Source: Megaustenia siamemsis
Lineage: Eukaryota > Mollusca > Gastropoda > Stylommatophora > Ariophantidae
Assembly: GCA_032433765.1 (NCBI GenBank)
Contig: JAVIAB010000092.1
Coordinates: 36,321,316-36,385,315 of the forward strand
Length of the DNA stretch: 64,000 bases
Reading direction: 5' to 3'
The notes beneath the pieces were generated by a model. It searched no databases. It saw only the letters and a list, made by a program, of their open reading frames with translations, and was not told the DNA's origin. Positions 1 to 10,990 of this stretch are shown piece by piece. The position numbers were made by a program, and so were the translations under genes. The stretch's first letter is position 1. Each line of letters begins with the position of its first letter.

Positions 1-1990
1 CATTTGAGGTCGTGCAAGAATTTTCAAAAGCACGACTAAGAGTCTTTTTTTTATGAGGTATGGCATAATCAGCAAAGAAAAGGACAGATAAAATTGAGTT
101 AGCGAGCTGGTGAAGCTCTCAGCATGCGTGCAATTCTTAACCTGTTGGAAGAAACTGATGCCAGAGCGCAAGCCTGTCAGTTCTGCCAGTAATTCACCAG
201 GATAACAGGTAAGCAACTATATTAACATTCAAGAGATATCCAAATGCAGCAAACGATCCAATCTCTGGAAACCTGAGAAATCATTCCTCCCCTACGAACC
301 ATATACAAGGAGAGTCTTAAAGTGTTGCGATTTGTTAGATTGTCAATTGTTGTACAGTTTTTATTGCCACTCAAAAGTGCCCTCATCCGGATGCCATGAC
401 TCCACCGATTTAGATATGGAGGCAATAGAGTGGGAAGCAGATAAGTCAAGATTTGTTGAAGAAATGAAATAGATCTTTGTGTCAAGTCTCCGCTGAGTTT
501 ATATTATGGAAGCCAAGAAGGTAAGCAGTGTTGGAGACTTCATGGGAGGTAACATGAGATAGAGAATATTTAAATATTAATGGTTAGATTATTTGGGTTT
601 GAGACACGTTTAGGAAGACGTACACCGTTTGGGAGTCAACAAATAAAGCAATAAGATATGTATGTATATTATACATGTGTACATACACGATAGCAAAAGA
701 GAGTGAAAGAGAGCTAGAGGAGAAAGAAAGAGAGAAATAAAAAAAGAGTTGAAAGTAAAATAGTTATTTCTAGAGAAACAGCTCAATACAGCCCCAATTG
801 AACGGGCATTCAGTAATATTCTGTCATATATTTGCCAGCTGTTAAAGTGGCACCCAATCTTGATTGTGTCAAGAAGATTATGTATCGAAAGTGTTATAGA
901 CAATCTGAATAGTACTCATCACGTAGGAACGGCGCAGAAAAAAATGGGTCTTTATTATTCAGCCCATAGAGAAAACGTCTGAGCTGTGTTGTTTACTCCA
1001 ACACATTGTTGGCGATATTTAATACTAGCGTGTACGTGTATCCATTTATATATTGTAGATATTCGTTTATATTTGTTTTGTTTTCAATTAGTTATTGAGC
1101 TCTTTGAAGTATGTACACAGACTGAAAAAAACAACAGAAAAGTCTATTTATACCGTTTTCTACATTTGTAAAGAAACATTCAAACTATGAAATAATTACA
1201 TATTACATCCATGTAAGAAGTCAAAAAAAAAACATGCTTTATGAAACTGACGTGGTAAGTTTCAATGACCTGCTGGGATATTTAGTATGTGTGGTAGCAT
1301 CGTCTTGGTTTTCTCCAGAGTCACATCTTTAGACTGGGAACTGTTACTACATATTTGATGATACAGAGTTTAGATATTCTCATAATTATTACACATAGAT
1401 CACAACACGACGTACTAATAATGTCTTGACATGGATTCATGTAGTCAATAATCAGACTATGAATTCTGCTACAAGTTTATTTGACCAACAGTTGTACACG
1501 TGAAGCATAGTGGACCATATAATAAATCTAAAATCAATGTTCGTGATCTTGATGCGCTCAGGCAGTTAATACCTGTCTTTATTTGAAAAAAATCTATTAA
1601 TACATATTGTCAGTGACATTTCTAATGCTATCTTTCTATCAAATATTACAACTCGTCTTGATTTACACTTGCTATTCCTATATCTATGTCTTGTTGACTC
1701 ATTCAATACTACTTTTAATCTATTCACTATTGTTCTCTGCAGCACACGACTTCTCACTCAAACTTGAAACACTTCTCAATTAAACTATGTCTCCCTGACT
1801 GACTTATCTCTGGATCTTCCTTCTACATCTCTATTTGTTTAAAAACTAACTAACTTTGTGTAAGTGCTAAATACCTCTGTCTCATTTGCATAATTTATTA
1901 GCTTAGTCTCTGCTTATACGATGCAATTTTCGATGGGAGTCAAATTTAAGTTATAAGTGAATGTCAATGCCCGTAGTAAAAAGAAATTCA
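1..1990. other. Gene-free AT-rich sequence
   Basis: No open frame here has recognisable domains, and no tandem array or clear terminal repeats were seen. The short open frames (for example 222-485 minus, 610-903 minus, 1566-1757 minus) have low-complexity or unrecognisable translations. I take this as anonymous intergenic or intronic DNA. Confidence 0.5.
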
Positions 1991-2010
1991 AGCGTTTTTG
2001 TGTTATTTCG

Positions 2011-2296
2011 AACGGATACCATGCCAAGAATATATAGAACAACAAAACCTAAATGGTTTGGCCACCTGGTCAGAATGAATCCTCACCAATCACCATCAAA
2101 GTCATTCTTCTCAAGAATGCATGGAAAAAGACCAAGAGGAAGACCCAAAAGAAGATGGATAGATGCAGTGACAGAGACATGTAAGAACAAAGGAAAATCA
2201 TTATTCAGACAGTTCGAGCAGCACAAGAACGACAAATAATATAATTCACGACACCTTTTAGGTATCAGTGAAAGAGAAAAGAAGAAGCAGTAGAAG
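2011..2296 (+). mobile_element. LINE-K 3' fragment (C-terminal end of reverse-transcriptase ORF)
   Basis: The frame ending in the stop at 2237-2239 reads WFGHLVRMNP, then RPRGRPKRRW and IDAVTETC. This is the basic C-terminal tail that follows the reverse transcriptase in many animal non-LTR elements. A second copy on the minus strand at 36726-37069 has the same residues (WFGHLVRMNP, MHGKRPRGKPRRRW) and the same noncoding end, a purine-rich stretch finishing in gtagaagt. The catalytic region is missing, so this is a 5'-truncated dead copy. The open frame extends upstream to 1961, but the homology only starts near 2011. The clade cannot be assigned from this tail alone. Confidence 0.85.
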
Positions 2297-2699
2297 TCTC
2301 TGGTTAGTTATCTCCCAGCCAATGTGTGAATGAAAACTTCAACTGTAGATGACTTTTCTTGTCACATTGTTGCAAAACAAAACATCTTAACATTTAGTTA
2401 ACCTCTCAGTTTCAAAGTAACGCTGACATCTCTCTCATAAACTTAACCTGCCCCCGAGTTTATCAACATAATTTCTGGACATGTGACGGTCAAGTCAAGT
2501 TTACATCTATTCCCCCACCTTTCCAATAACAGCTAAAATACTTCATTTAAAAAACTTGCTAAGTTATTCTGTGTCTGTGTTATAAGTGTACTGCTATCAT
2601 CTACTTAACTTATGGGTAACTATTTAGCTATTCGACCCAAGCTAAATGCCTATCTCCCAATATGTGATCTATTCAACCCTAGTCTATATACTGTTACAG

Positions 2700-3890
2700 T
2701 AAGGACGATGTAATGTAGGTTATATGGACATGGTGAAGTAGATCTTATGAACCAAGTGGGGTATATGGACTTGGTGAGAAAGGTAGTGTGGATGTTGTAA
2801 GGTAGATTATATGGACCTAGTGAGATAGGTAGTGTGGACGTTGTTAGGAAGTTATTTGGACCTGGTGAGATAGGTAGTGTGAACGTTGTACGGTAGGTTA
2901 TTTGAACCTAGCGAGGTAGGTTTTATGGACCTGATGACGTAGGCTGTTATGACCTTGCGAGGTAGGTTTTATGAACCTGATGACGTAGGCTGTTATGACC
3001 TTGCGAGGTAGGTTTTATGAACCTGATGACGTAGGCTGTATAGACCTAGCGAGGTAGGTTTTATGGACATGATGAGGTATATTTTATGAACTTGATTAAG
3101 CAGGTTTTATGGACCTGATGAGGTATATTTTATGAACCGGATGAAGCAGGTTTATGGACCTGATGAGGTATATTTTATGAACCTGATGAAGCAGGTTATG
3201 GACCTGATGAGGTATATTTTATGAACCGGATGAAGCAGGTTTATGGACCAGATGAGGTATATTTTATGAACCTGATGAAGCAGGTTTATGGACCTGATGA
3301 GGTATATTTTATGAACGGATGAAGCAGGTTTATGGACCTGATGAGGTATATTTTATGAACCTGATGAAGCAGGTTTATGGACCTGATGAGGTGAGTTGTA
3401 TAGACCTGGTAAGGTAGGTTTCATGGACCTGTTGTGATAGGTTTTATGGACTTGTTAAGATATGTGGTGTGGGCGTTATAAGGTAGGTGATATGGACCAG
3501 CTGAAACAGTTATATTGACCTGGTGAAGTAGGACTTATGAACATTGTCAGGTAGGTTTTACAGATCTGGTGAAGTAGGACTTATGAACATTGTCTGGTAG
3601 GTTTTATCGATCTGGTGAAGTAGGACTTATGAATATTGTCTGGTAGGTTTTATCGATCTGGTGAAGTAGGACTTATGAACATTGGTAGGTTTTATCGATC
3701 TGGTGAAGTAGGACTTATGAATATTGTCTGGTAGGTTTTATCGATCTGGTGAAGTAGGACTTATGAACATTGTCTGGTAGGTTTTATCGATCTGGTGAAG
3801 TAGGACTTATGAACATTGTCTGGTAGGTTGTATCGATCTATTGTGGTCGATATTACGGACCTCGTGAGATATATTTTATGAAACTATCAA
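2700..3890. repeat. Composite minisatellite (blocks of about 36-46 bp)
   Basis: Tandem, partly degenerate units share the words gtaggttttatgga and cctgatgaggta. Sub-blocks differ. 2700-3060 has loose units around 'gacctggtgagataggtagt'. 3060-3400 alternates 'gacctgatgaggtatatttt' and 'gaacctgatgaagcagg' with a period near 45 bp. 3530-3840 repeats 'ggtgaagtaggacttatgaa' with 'cattgtctggtaggttttat' at about 46 bp. The array shows local expansion of different variants of one ancestral unit. Confidence 0.9.
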
Positions 3891-3963
3891 AACCAAATGA
3901 TGTGAGCGATTACATCACTTCTCTCCTTCTCTACTCTTTTTATTGATCTCTTTCCTTCACCTG

Positions 3964-4215
3964 ATAGCTCAGTGGTTAGTGAACTGGACTACAAAGGACA
4001 AGAGGTAGGGTTCGATCCCAACCGACGGCTTGCAGGTTCACCCAGCCTTTTATGGGTACCGGATTGTTTTCTGGGAAAGTAAAGCGGCACGGGCGTAATA
4101 CCGACCACATTACCCCAAAAATCATGTGACCGAAGGTATGTAAAATGTATGGTCACTAACACCATATTCCCTATACGGCACTTGGCGTGACTGGAAAACT
4201 TTACTTTTTTTTTTA
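3964..4215 (+). mobile_element. tRNA-derived SINE, copy 1, full with 14-bp TSD
   Basis: The 252-bp insertion is flanked by perfect direct repeats ctttccttcacctg at 3950-3963 and 4216-4229. It opens with tagctcagtgg, a perfect match to a Pol III A box. The sequence ggttcgatccc near 4010 matches a B box. The tRNA-like head (about 60 bp) is followed by an unrelated body containing aaagcggcacgggcgtaata, ccgaccacattacccc and caccatattccctatac. It ends in a T-rich tail (tttacttttttttt), not in poly(A). Four further copies or fragments occur in the window (16887, 18373, 53435, 60004). SINEs are noncoding and depend on a partner LINE; the partner is not identified here. Confidence 0.93.
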
Positions 4216-4502
4216 CTTTCCTTCACCTGCTCTTTACTTCCGGAACGGTTTTACAGGTGAACACGCGTGTGTACCATTAGTACAAAACATACTTCAACAC
4301 ATCCGGTGACTTGCCTTTCCTGCAAGCTGAACACATTCATTAACTCACAGCTTCAGGCTCTCGACATGAAACAGACCCCATTGTCTTATGTTGAAACTTT
4401 GTATCCTCAGCCTGTCTCAGCAACCGTAAACAAGCGATGTTGTTTAATGCCTACCGCGGCATACGGGCAAATAACTCCCAAACTAAGCTCTTCCACTTGC
4501 TA

Positions 4503-4695
4503 GCTTATTGGTTAATTAATTAGTAGTTTAGTTAGTCAGTTAATCAAATAGTTAATCAGATTAATTTGTTAGTTGGTTATTACGGTATTTAGTTCGTCAA
4601 TTATTTAGTAAGTTAGTCAGTTAATTAGTTGGTCAAATTAGTTTGTTAGTTAATTAGTAAAGTATTTAATTCGTCAATTATTTAGTTAGTTTTTC
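4503..4695. repeat. Degenerate TTAG/GTTA-rich simple repeat
   Basis: Repeated ttagttagtcagttaat-like words with frequent point changes mark an old simple-sequence tract. There is no coding potential. Confidence 0.75.
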
Positions 4696-6082
4696 GTTAC
4701 ATCGTACTCAATACTCATCGCACAGCTTTGCAGCTGTTCAGATCCCCTCCTCAGCACATCCTCCATATCAAATGTGTTTTACCCATATTTAAATAAGATG
4801 ACGTAATCTGCATACATATAGTGAACACATCAGTAAAAGCTGCAGTACAGTTTGGGATCAATTTAACAACGAATTGCGTTAGTTGAGATCGATCGTGGAT
4901 CAGACCTCAGGCGGAAGCTCAGACAAGGAAAAGTGCTTGGCAACAGAAATATTGCAGCTTGATTCAGCCAGCAGATAATGTTAGTGTAATGTGGGGCGTT
5001 GCCTAATCACTTTACCTCTTAGGAGCTATATTCCTTGTCCTATTGGAATGTTTGTTGTGGCATGCCAGGACGTAATAGCAGGTAAACTGTTTATGTAGCT
5101 GTTTGCTGTTTCCATGAAACTGCCGTAATCCCGCCACCGTTAGCAAGTCTCTGGTGCGTGTTTATTGCTTGACCACCCACTCAGTCACGTTGTGCTCTTA
5201 TCTAGTTATCTTATTTCCAGCTAATTGTGCATCAACTTCAACGCTGTAGGCCCAGACCTAAAAACGACTCTAATCGAACCAAATTATTGGCATATTTATC
5301 TTACTTTTACAACTTCTTCACAGTGAGCATGGATACGGCTTACCCCGTTTCGTCAAGCGAACTGAGATAGAAGAGGCAAAGATTGCTGGTATTTAAAAAT
5401 GAAGTGTTGAGGTCGGATGCTTTGGGCTGAAGGTTGTGAATATGGCAGCTGGTTGTAAAGTACAACACGCTTACGCCCATTCAATAATCTTGAAACGTGG
5501 ATATTTATGAAAGTAAGGAGGTCATTCCAGGGCAAGATTTATGTTTACAATACTCAGACAAAATTTATAAATAATCAATAACATAAAGAAAACAGAACTG
5601 TAGACAGCCCGAAGCAAAGCCCGTACTCCTCGACACATCGAGAGTTTATTATTTCTCTCTTTTATGAAAGGTAGTCGGGAGAACTAGATGAATAATGGGC
5701 GAAAGACGGGAAGGCAACGTTATGAAACTCGTCAACTATTCTTTATCTCATTCGGCATTTATCCTGTTTCTGTGAGTTGCTGGATACTTATTGACAAAAC
5801 TAATAAAGGTCGGTTGTCCAGTGCAATCGCCACGAAGTATTCAGGTGTTGGTTGATAATTTATTCCCAATTTAAAAAAGTAACTTTTCACATTTCCTTGA
5901 TTCGAACCCACGTTCTCCTGGTTTGGAACACCACAAGTTATCGATTCAATTCGTCAACGATTTTATTTACTTGTACGATTACTGTAAGTGTTGCCATGAC
6001 AACACATACTAAAGATGAAAGTACATGTCAATTTATGACATATTAAAAACTGAATGCACAGTCACTCTTTAAAGTAAGAGAA
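4696..6082. other. Gene-free stretch with two weak tRNA-like relics
   Basis: No gene was recognised. On the minus strand, 5608-5645 (cccgtactcctcgacaca) resembles part of the tRNA-like insert at 9265-9305. The segment 5880-5965 minus contains gggttcgaatcaagg, a B-box-like word, and shares ctcctggttt and caagttatc with 40195-40240. These may be old SINE fragments. Confidence 0.35.
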
Positions 6083-6109
6083 ATGAACTGGTCAGGGCTT
6101 TCCTTTTTA

Positions 6110-6575
6110 AAAGTAAAAATTGTCAAATCCTATGGTAAGTCATTTCTATTATATGGCTGTGAAACATGGATAACAACGAAAATAACAATCATGAAGATAC
6201 AGACCATCGTTAATGGATGCTTGCACAGAATGAAAGGGTGGAAATGGCAGGACAAAATCACTAACATAGAATTATGGAAAAGTACCAGTCAAATACCAGT
6301 GGATAAAGAGATACAGCGAAGACGATGGCGCTGGATAGGACATACACTGTGGAACCCAAATGAGAGTATTACACAATAGGCCTTTTTTTGGAATCCCCAA
6401 AGAAAAAAGACAAAGAAGAAGACCAAAATAATCTTGGAAAAGACAGATGGAAGCAAAGACGAAGATGATGGGAAAGACATGGAAGGATCTTAAAAGAATG
6501 ACAAGAAACAGAACGACTTGGAAAGTGTTTGTTGAAGACCTATACTCCACAGGGAGCTGAAATGTAGAAGAAGAG
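6110..6575 (+). mobile_element. LINE-F 3' fragment, decayed
   Basis: The frame reads LLYGCETW, then IQTIVNGCLHRM, DKITNIELWK, IPVDKEIQRRRWRWIGHTL and PNESITQ. This order is typical of the region downstream of the reverse-transcriptase palm in animal non-LTR elements. A stop at 6377 and later stops break the frame, but the following DNA still encodes the basic tail. The noncoding end (ctccacagggagctgaaatg, then tagaagaagag) recurs inverted at 57258-57390. The copy is 5'-truncated and inactive. Confidence 0.85.
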
Positions 6576-6689
6576 TTTTCCTCTTCTGGTCTTACTTTTC
6601 TTAACAGTGAAAGATTTGAACTTGTGTACAGCCGAATGCGTTGATGGAGCGTTTCCATGACATGAACTAAATAGATTTATAAGATACCA

Positions 6690-7300
6690 TGCCTCATTTG
6701 ACGTCAGCTGATCCACACAAAAGGAATTGAAGTTAACGATCAAAACATAACAGTTTCCGATATTTTGATGACACAGTCTTAATAGCAGAGACAGAGAATG
6801 AATTACAAGGAATGAGGAATGATAGACATAATTGTAAAAAAAAAGGAATAAGAAAGGTCTCAATCTGAAAGGTAAGAAAACAAAAGTAATGGTAATATAG
6901 AGGAAACAATCATCACCAACATGCAGCATAAAAATAAATAATACAAATCTGAAACAAGTGCAACGCTTCAAATACTTGGGCACAATAATAACATCAGATG
7001 GAAGATCCACCACAGAAATAAAAAGTTGAATAGCTCAGGCCAAAATAGCATTTCAGAAAATGCAAAACTTCTTCTGCAACAAATCTGTGTTAATGGACGT
7101 GAGAAAGACAGTTCATCTGTGCTATATAGAGCCAGATCTGACATATGAAAGCGGATCATGGACAGTACACAAATGAAAAGACGATTAAAGGCCACAGAGA
7201 TGGGATTTCTCAGAAGACTGTTCAAAGTTCCTTGGACATCTAAAAAGACCAACGAGGAATTCTCAAAAAGGCGACATCAATCGTATAATTTGCAGTTTCA
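6690..7300 (+). mobile_element. LINE-A-like reverse transcriptase fragment, decayed
   Basis: The RT catalytic box reads YFDD (tattttgatgac, 6761-6772) inside RYFDDTVLIAE; its relative at 55.2 kb has YADD. Downstream, FKYLGTIITSDGRST, IAQAKIAFQKM and VRKTVHLCYIEPDLTYE match the order seen in LINE-A, with several stops between. It lies immediately after the LINE-F end. The catalytic aspartates are preserved in the text, but the ORF is broken. Confidence 0.8.
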
Positions 7301-7402
7301 TTGAAACAGTCTGGCATATGAAAGTTGGCGAGATCTAGTTTTCGATAATATAAATAAATGGTACAACGCGGATTCAACAAAACTATCGATAGTCCTTTGT
7401 TC

Positions 7403-7516
7403 GCTCACTCACTCACTCACTCACTCACTCACTCACTCACTCACTCACTCACTCACTCACTCACTCACTCACTCACTCACTCACTCACTCACTCACTCAC
7501 TCACTCACTCACTCAC
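7403..7516. repeat. (CTCA)n microsatellite
   Basis: About 28 near-perfect copies of the tetranucleotide ctca. This produces a spurious open frame of LTHS repeats. Confidence 0.97.
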
Positions 7517-7559
7517 CATAGACCATTCCTTCATTTGCAACATAAAAAGATAAATACAA

Positions 7560-7744
7560 ATGAATCATTCTGTTACTGAACACGTTGATCTCATTGTGTG
7601 CTGTCGGATCAGTCCTTCCTATAGAACACGTGGTGAGTTATTTCAATGTCACCTGTGATTCCTTCGTTGATACCGGTGACTAATCAGATTTTGACACCCG
7701 TTGTGAGTTCTTTCATTGACAACAATGACGGGTTGCTCTTTTTT
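7560..7744. repeat. Degenerate left part of the 25-bp minisatellite
   Basis: Diverged units such as gtggtgagttatttcaatgt and cacccgttgtgagttctttc show that the array at 8.7-10.0 kb once began here. LINE-A now separates the two parts. Confidence 0.6.
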
Positions 7745-7749
7745 TCATC

Positions 7750-8352
7750 ATCATCAAGTACCGGGCCTATTGGCGTAGGTGATCATGTCTCTCCACAACT
7801 TTCGATCTCGGCAGCTATTTATCATTTCTGTTGTTGACGTTCTGCCAAGCCATTCTCTTAAGTTGTCTGTTGTTTTTTCTCTTTGCTTCCCTCTATCTCT
7901 TCGTCCCTCAATTTTTTCAGTTGTTACAATATATTCCAGTTGTTCTCTTCTCATTACATGGCCAAAAAATGATGATTGTTTCTTCCTAATATTGGAAATT
8001 AGCTCTCTTTTTGCTTTGACCTCTCTCAGAACATTTTCATTATTCTTCTTAGCTGTCCATGGTGCTCTCAACATTCTTCTGTAAATCCACATTTCTACAG
8101 ACTCCAGTGATTTTCTTGTCTGTTGTCCTATTGTCCATGATTCGCATCCATATGTTAAGACTGGCTCTACATAACATTTAATAACTATTTTTCTTATTTC
8201 TATTGTAAAAAATGGATTGCATAGTATCTTCCTCATTTTTTGGAAAGCTGCTTTTGCCTGAGCCATTCTGCATCTCACTTCTTTTGTACATCTTCCGTCT
8301 GAGGTTAACAAAGTTCCCAAATATTTAAATTCATTTACCTGTTTTAATATTG
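7750..8352 (-). mobile_element. LINE-A 3' copy, 5'-truncated, ORF open
   Basis: An open minus-strand frame (8320 to 7754, 188 aa) starts GTLLTSDGRCTKEVRCRMAQ and continues AFQKM, CYVEPVLTYGCESW, MWIYRRMLRAPW, FGHVMRREQ and GRRDRGKQREK. It ends WRDMITYANRPGT and a stop. This is the post-palm part of a non-LTR reverse transcriptase. The upstream DNA to 8352 also matches the 55.2-kb copy. After the stop comes a (TGA/ATG)n tail, read on the plus strand as catcatcatc. RT catalytic residues lie upstream and are absent. The copy sits inside the 25-bp minisatellite. No convincing TSD was found. Confidence 0.9.
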
Positions 8353-9197
8353 TTAGCTGTTTTAATATTGTAATATTTAATATTGTTATGTTTGTGCATC
8401 TGCAAGTAGGTTTTCCCTATCATACCTGGCAAGTGTCTTTTAGCAAACGTACCTACTTCATTACATGACACTCGTGATGAATCAATTTTTTTAAACATCC
8501 TTGGAGAGACCTTCAGGTGCCACGTGTGATGTGTTCTGTCTTTAACACTTTGAACGAGTTCTTTCATTTGATACCTTTAGCAAGAACTTCCACTTTACTT
8601 ACCATGATTCCTTGTGCTTACACATGTGGCTAGTTCTTTCATTTTCAGGATAAAAATAAGTCGACTACTTCATTTGACACTTGAGGCGAACCTTTCATTA
8701 GCAACCGGGTCGAGCCCTTTATTTGCAAACAGGACGAACATTTACGTAAACACATGTGGTGAGTTCGGACATTCGCACCTGTGGTGAGTTTAATCATTGG
8801 CACCTGTGGTGAGTTCGAACGTTGGCGCCTGTGGTGAGTTCGGACATTGGCGCCTGCCCGTGAGTTCGGACATTGGCACCTGTGGTGAGTTCGGACATTG
8901 GCACCTGTGGGATGAGTTCGGACATTGCACCAGTTGTGAGTTTAATCATCAATACCTGTGGTGAGTTCGGAAAGTGGCACCTGTAGTGAGTTTAATCTAT
9001 GGCACCTGTGGTTAATTCGGGCATTGGTACTTGTGGTGAGTTCAATCATTGATATCTGTGATGAGTTCCTGTGGTGAGTTTAATCATTGGCATTTGTGGT
9101 GAATTCGGACATTGGCACACATGGTGAGTTCGGACATTGGCACCTGTGGTGAGTTCAGTCATGGCTGCCTGTGATGAATTCAGTCATTGGTAAATGC
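8353..9197. repeat. 25-bp minisatellite, older (left) then cleaner (right)
   Basis: The unit is close to ttggcacctgtggtgagttc plus ggaca. Units are diverged from 8353 to about 8745 and clearer to 9197. The array resumes at 9690 after an insertion. Confidence 0.85.
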
Positions 9198-9689
9198 ATG
9201 CTTACAGCACTCGGAAAAAATGACAAATAATCCCCAAGAGAAAAAAAACAAAGAACAATATATAGTCCGAAGCAGGATCGAACCCGTACTCCTTGGCACA
9301 GCGCTTGCCACGAAAGCCAAACGCTAGGGAACACTGCCAACTCGGGTAATTAAGAAATTAGCCATCATTAGTTAATTGGCGTTGTCTTTCACGCAGGTGT
9401 TCTCATCACTATAGCATACATAGGGCTGCGATCACAGCTCAGGAATAAATTGTGTATCTGTATTTTTCCTATTAAGACAAGTATCTCCCGGATATGAGAG
9501 GGCTAAATACTTGCGTTGCAGAGAAACATTTAGATCGAAACAGCACGAATAGTAGTTTCCAGTGGTTTAGACTGGAGACAAATGAAAAAAAGGAAATTAC
9601 AACCAATAAAAGAATTTTTTTTTTGAGGGAAGCTTTCGATGCGACAATCAGCAAATCAATTCAGAGGAAGAGGTATGTTTACAGCACTC
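9198..9689 (-). mobile_element. Insert with tRNA-like segment, flanked by 15-bp direct repeats
   Basis: About 460 bp interrupt the minisatellite. They lie between atgcttacagcactc (9198-9212) and atgtttacagcactc (9675-9689), which differ at one base. On the minus strand around 9340-9265 there is a tRNA-like segment with gggttcgatcctg (B box) preceded by tccctagcgtttggctttcg. A T/C-rich stretch follows it. This looks like a second tRNA-derived SINE, or a composite containing one. The tRNA-like head is internal, so the boundaries may cover more than one event. Confidence 0.55.
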
Positions 9690-9990
9690 TTATCTTTTGG
9701 TATCTGCAGTGAGTTCAGATATTGGTATTGTGGTGAGCTCAGTCATTGGTACATGTGATGAGTTCAAACATTGGTACCTGTAGTGATCTCAGTCATTGGT
9801 ACCTGTGGTGAGTGTGTTTATTGGAATATGTAGCGAGCTCAATAATTGGCACTTGTAGTGAGTTCAGTCATTGGTACCTGTGATGAGTGTATTTATTGGA
9901 ATATGTAGCGAGCTCAATAATTGGCACCTGTGGTGAGCTCAGTCATTGACATCTGGAGTGAATTCATTCAGTGGCAAAAGTACTTTTACA
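9690..9990. repeat. 25-bp minisatellite, right part
   Basis: Units such as gtgagttcagtcattggtac and cagtgatctcagtcattgg continue the array interrupted at 9198. Confidence 0.85.
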
Positions 9991-10229
9991 CTCTTTGACG
10001 AATCCTTTTAATTAAACGTTTGGCGATTTAGTGCTTTGACATCATCATGATATACTCTCTCTTCGTCATTCTAACACTACACTGTGTATCATCACAAATG
10101 CTGCCTTAAAAACGATACTAGCGTGTTCTCTTTATTTTTAAACACGCTCCTGTTTCCATCCATTTAAAATTGATGCTGGAAACATGAAAGAACACAAAAA
10201 ACTAGAGCGCACATAACATGAGATCATGA

Positions 10230-10412
10230 ATTAACAACATCAAACCAAGCGATACTACAACAACACAATACTTAGCGATAATACAAGAATATAAAAACAA
10301 GCTATAATACAACAACACAATACTTAGCGATAATACAAGAAAATAAAACCAAGCTATAATACAACAACACAATACTTAGCGATAATACAAGAATATAAAA
10401 CCAAGCTATAAT
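10230..10412. repeat. 52-bp minisatellite, left part
   Basis: Units start aagctataatacaacaacac, continue with aatacttagcgataatacaa and end gaatataaaacc. Roughly three copies lie here, and the array resumes after LINE-B at 10882. Confidence 0.92.
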
Positions 10413-10881
10413 CATCATCATTGAGTGCCGTCTCCACAACGAAGGTTGGCTACCATGGAGCGCCATTCTGCTCTATCTCTTGCTTTGATGGTGCAGCTTG
10501 TCATCAGTTGATTTGTCCATCTTTTGATGTTACTCGTCCATGTTAATCTTGGTCTGCCTCTGCCTCTTTTACCTTGTATTTTCCCCTCCAGGATTACTTT
10601 CAGTAGGCTGTTGTGTCTTTTAACATGGCCCAAAAATCGCATTTGTCTTGTTCTAACTGTGTTCAGAAGTTCTCTTTTCATTTTTAGTTGTTTTAAGACT
10701 TCATCGTTTGTTTTCTTTTCCTTCCATCCAAGTCTACCTATTCTTCTATAAATCCACATTTCGAAGGCTTCAATTCTCTGTTCTGTTTTCTTGTCTAATG
10801 TCCATGTTTCAGCACCATATAGGAATATTAAGAAGATGTAACATTTTGCTATTCTTAGTTTTAGCTCTGGTGTTATTTGTT
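10413..10881 (-). mobile_element. LINE-B 3' copy with 10-bp TSD, inserted in a minisatellite
   Basis: The minus-strand open frame (10759-10418) reads MWIYRRIGRLGW, TNDEVLKQLKMKRELL, RQMRFLGHVKRHNSLLK, then GKRGRGRPRLTW and RCGDGTQ before the stop and an (ATG)n tail. Upstream sequence to 10881 encodes further RT-downstream residues. Perfect direct repeats aagctataat at 10403-10412 and 10882-10891 bound it. This is target-primed insertion of a 5'-truncated LINE. The copy lacks the catalytic core and cannot move on its own. Other LINE-B pieces lie at 39258, 56041 and 61951. Confidence 0.93.
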
Positions 10882-10990
10882 AAGCTATAATACAACAACA
10901 CAATACTTAGCGATAATACAAGAATATAAAACCAAGCTATAATACAAGAATATAAAAAACAAGAATATTAAAAACAAGAATATACTAATT
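10882..10990. repeat. 52-bp minisatellite, right part
   Basis: About two units with the same words as the left part, degrading into agaatattaaaaacaagaat. Confidence 0.9.

Noticed and set aside
3964..4030. Functional tRNA gene
   Set aside because: A and B boxes are present, but the acceptor stem is missing and the same sequence with TSD occurs as a repeat, so it is a SINE head.
7358..7579. LTHS-repeat protein
   Set aside because: Pure (CTCA)n microsatellite.
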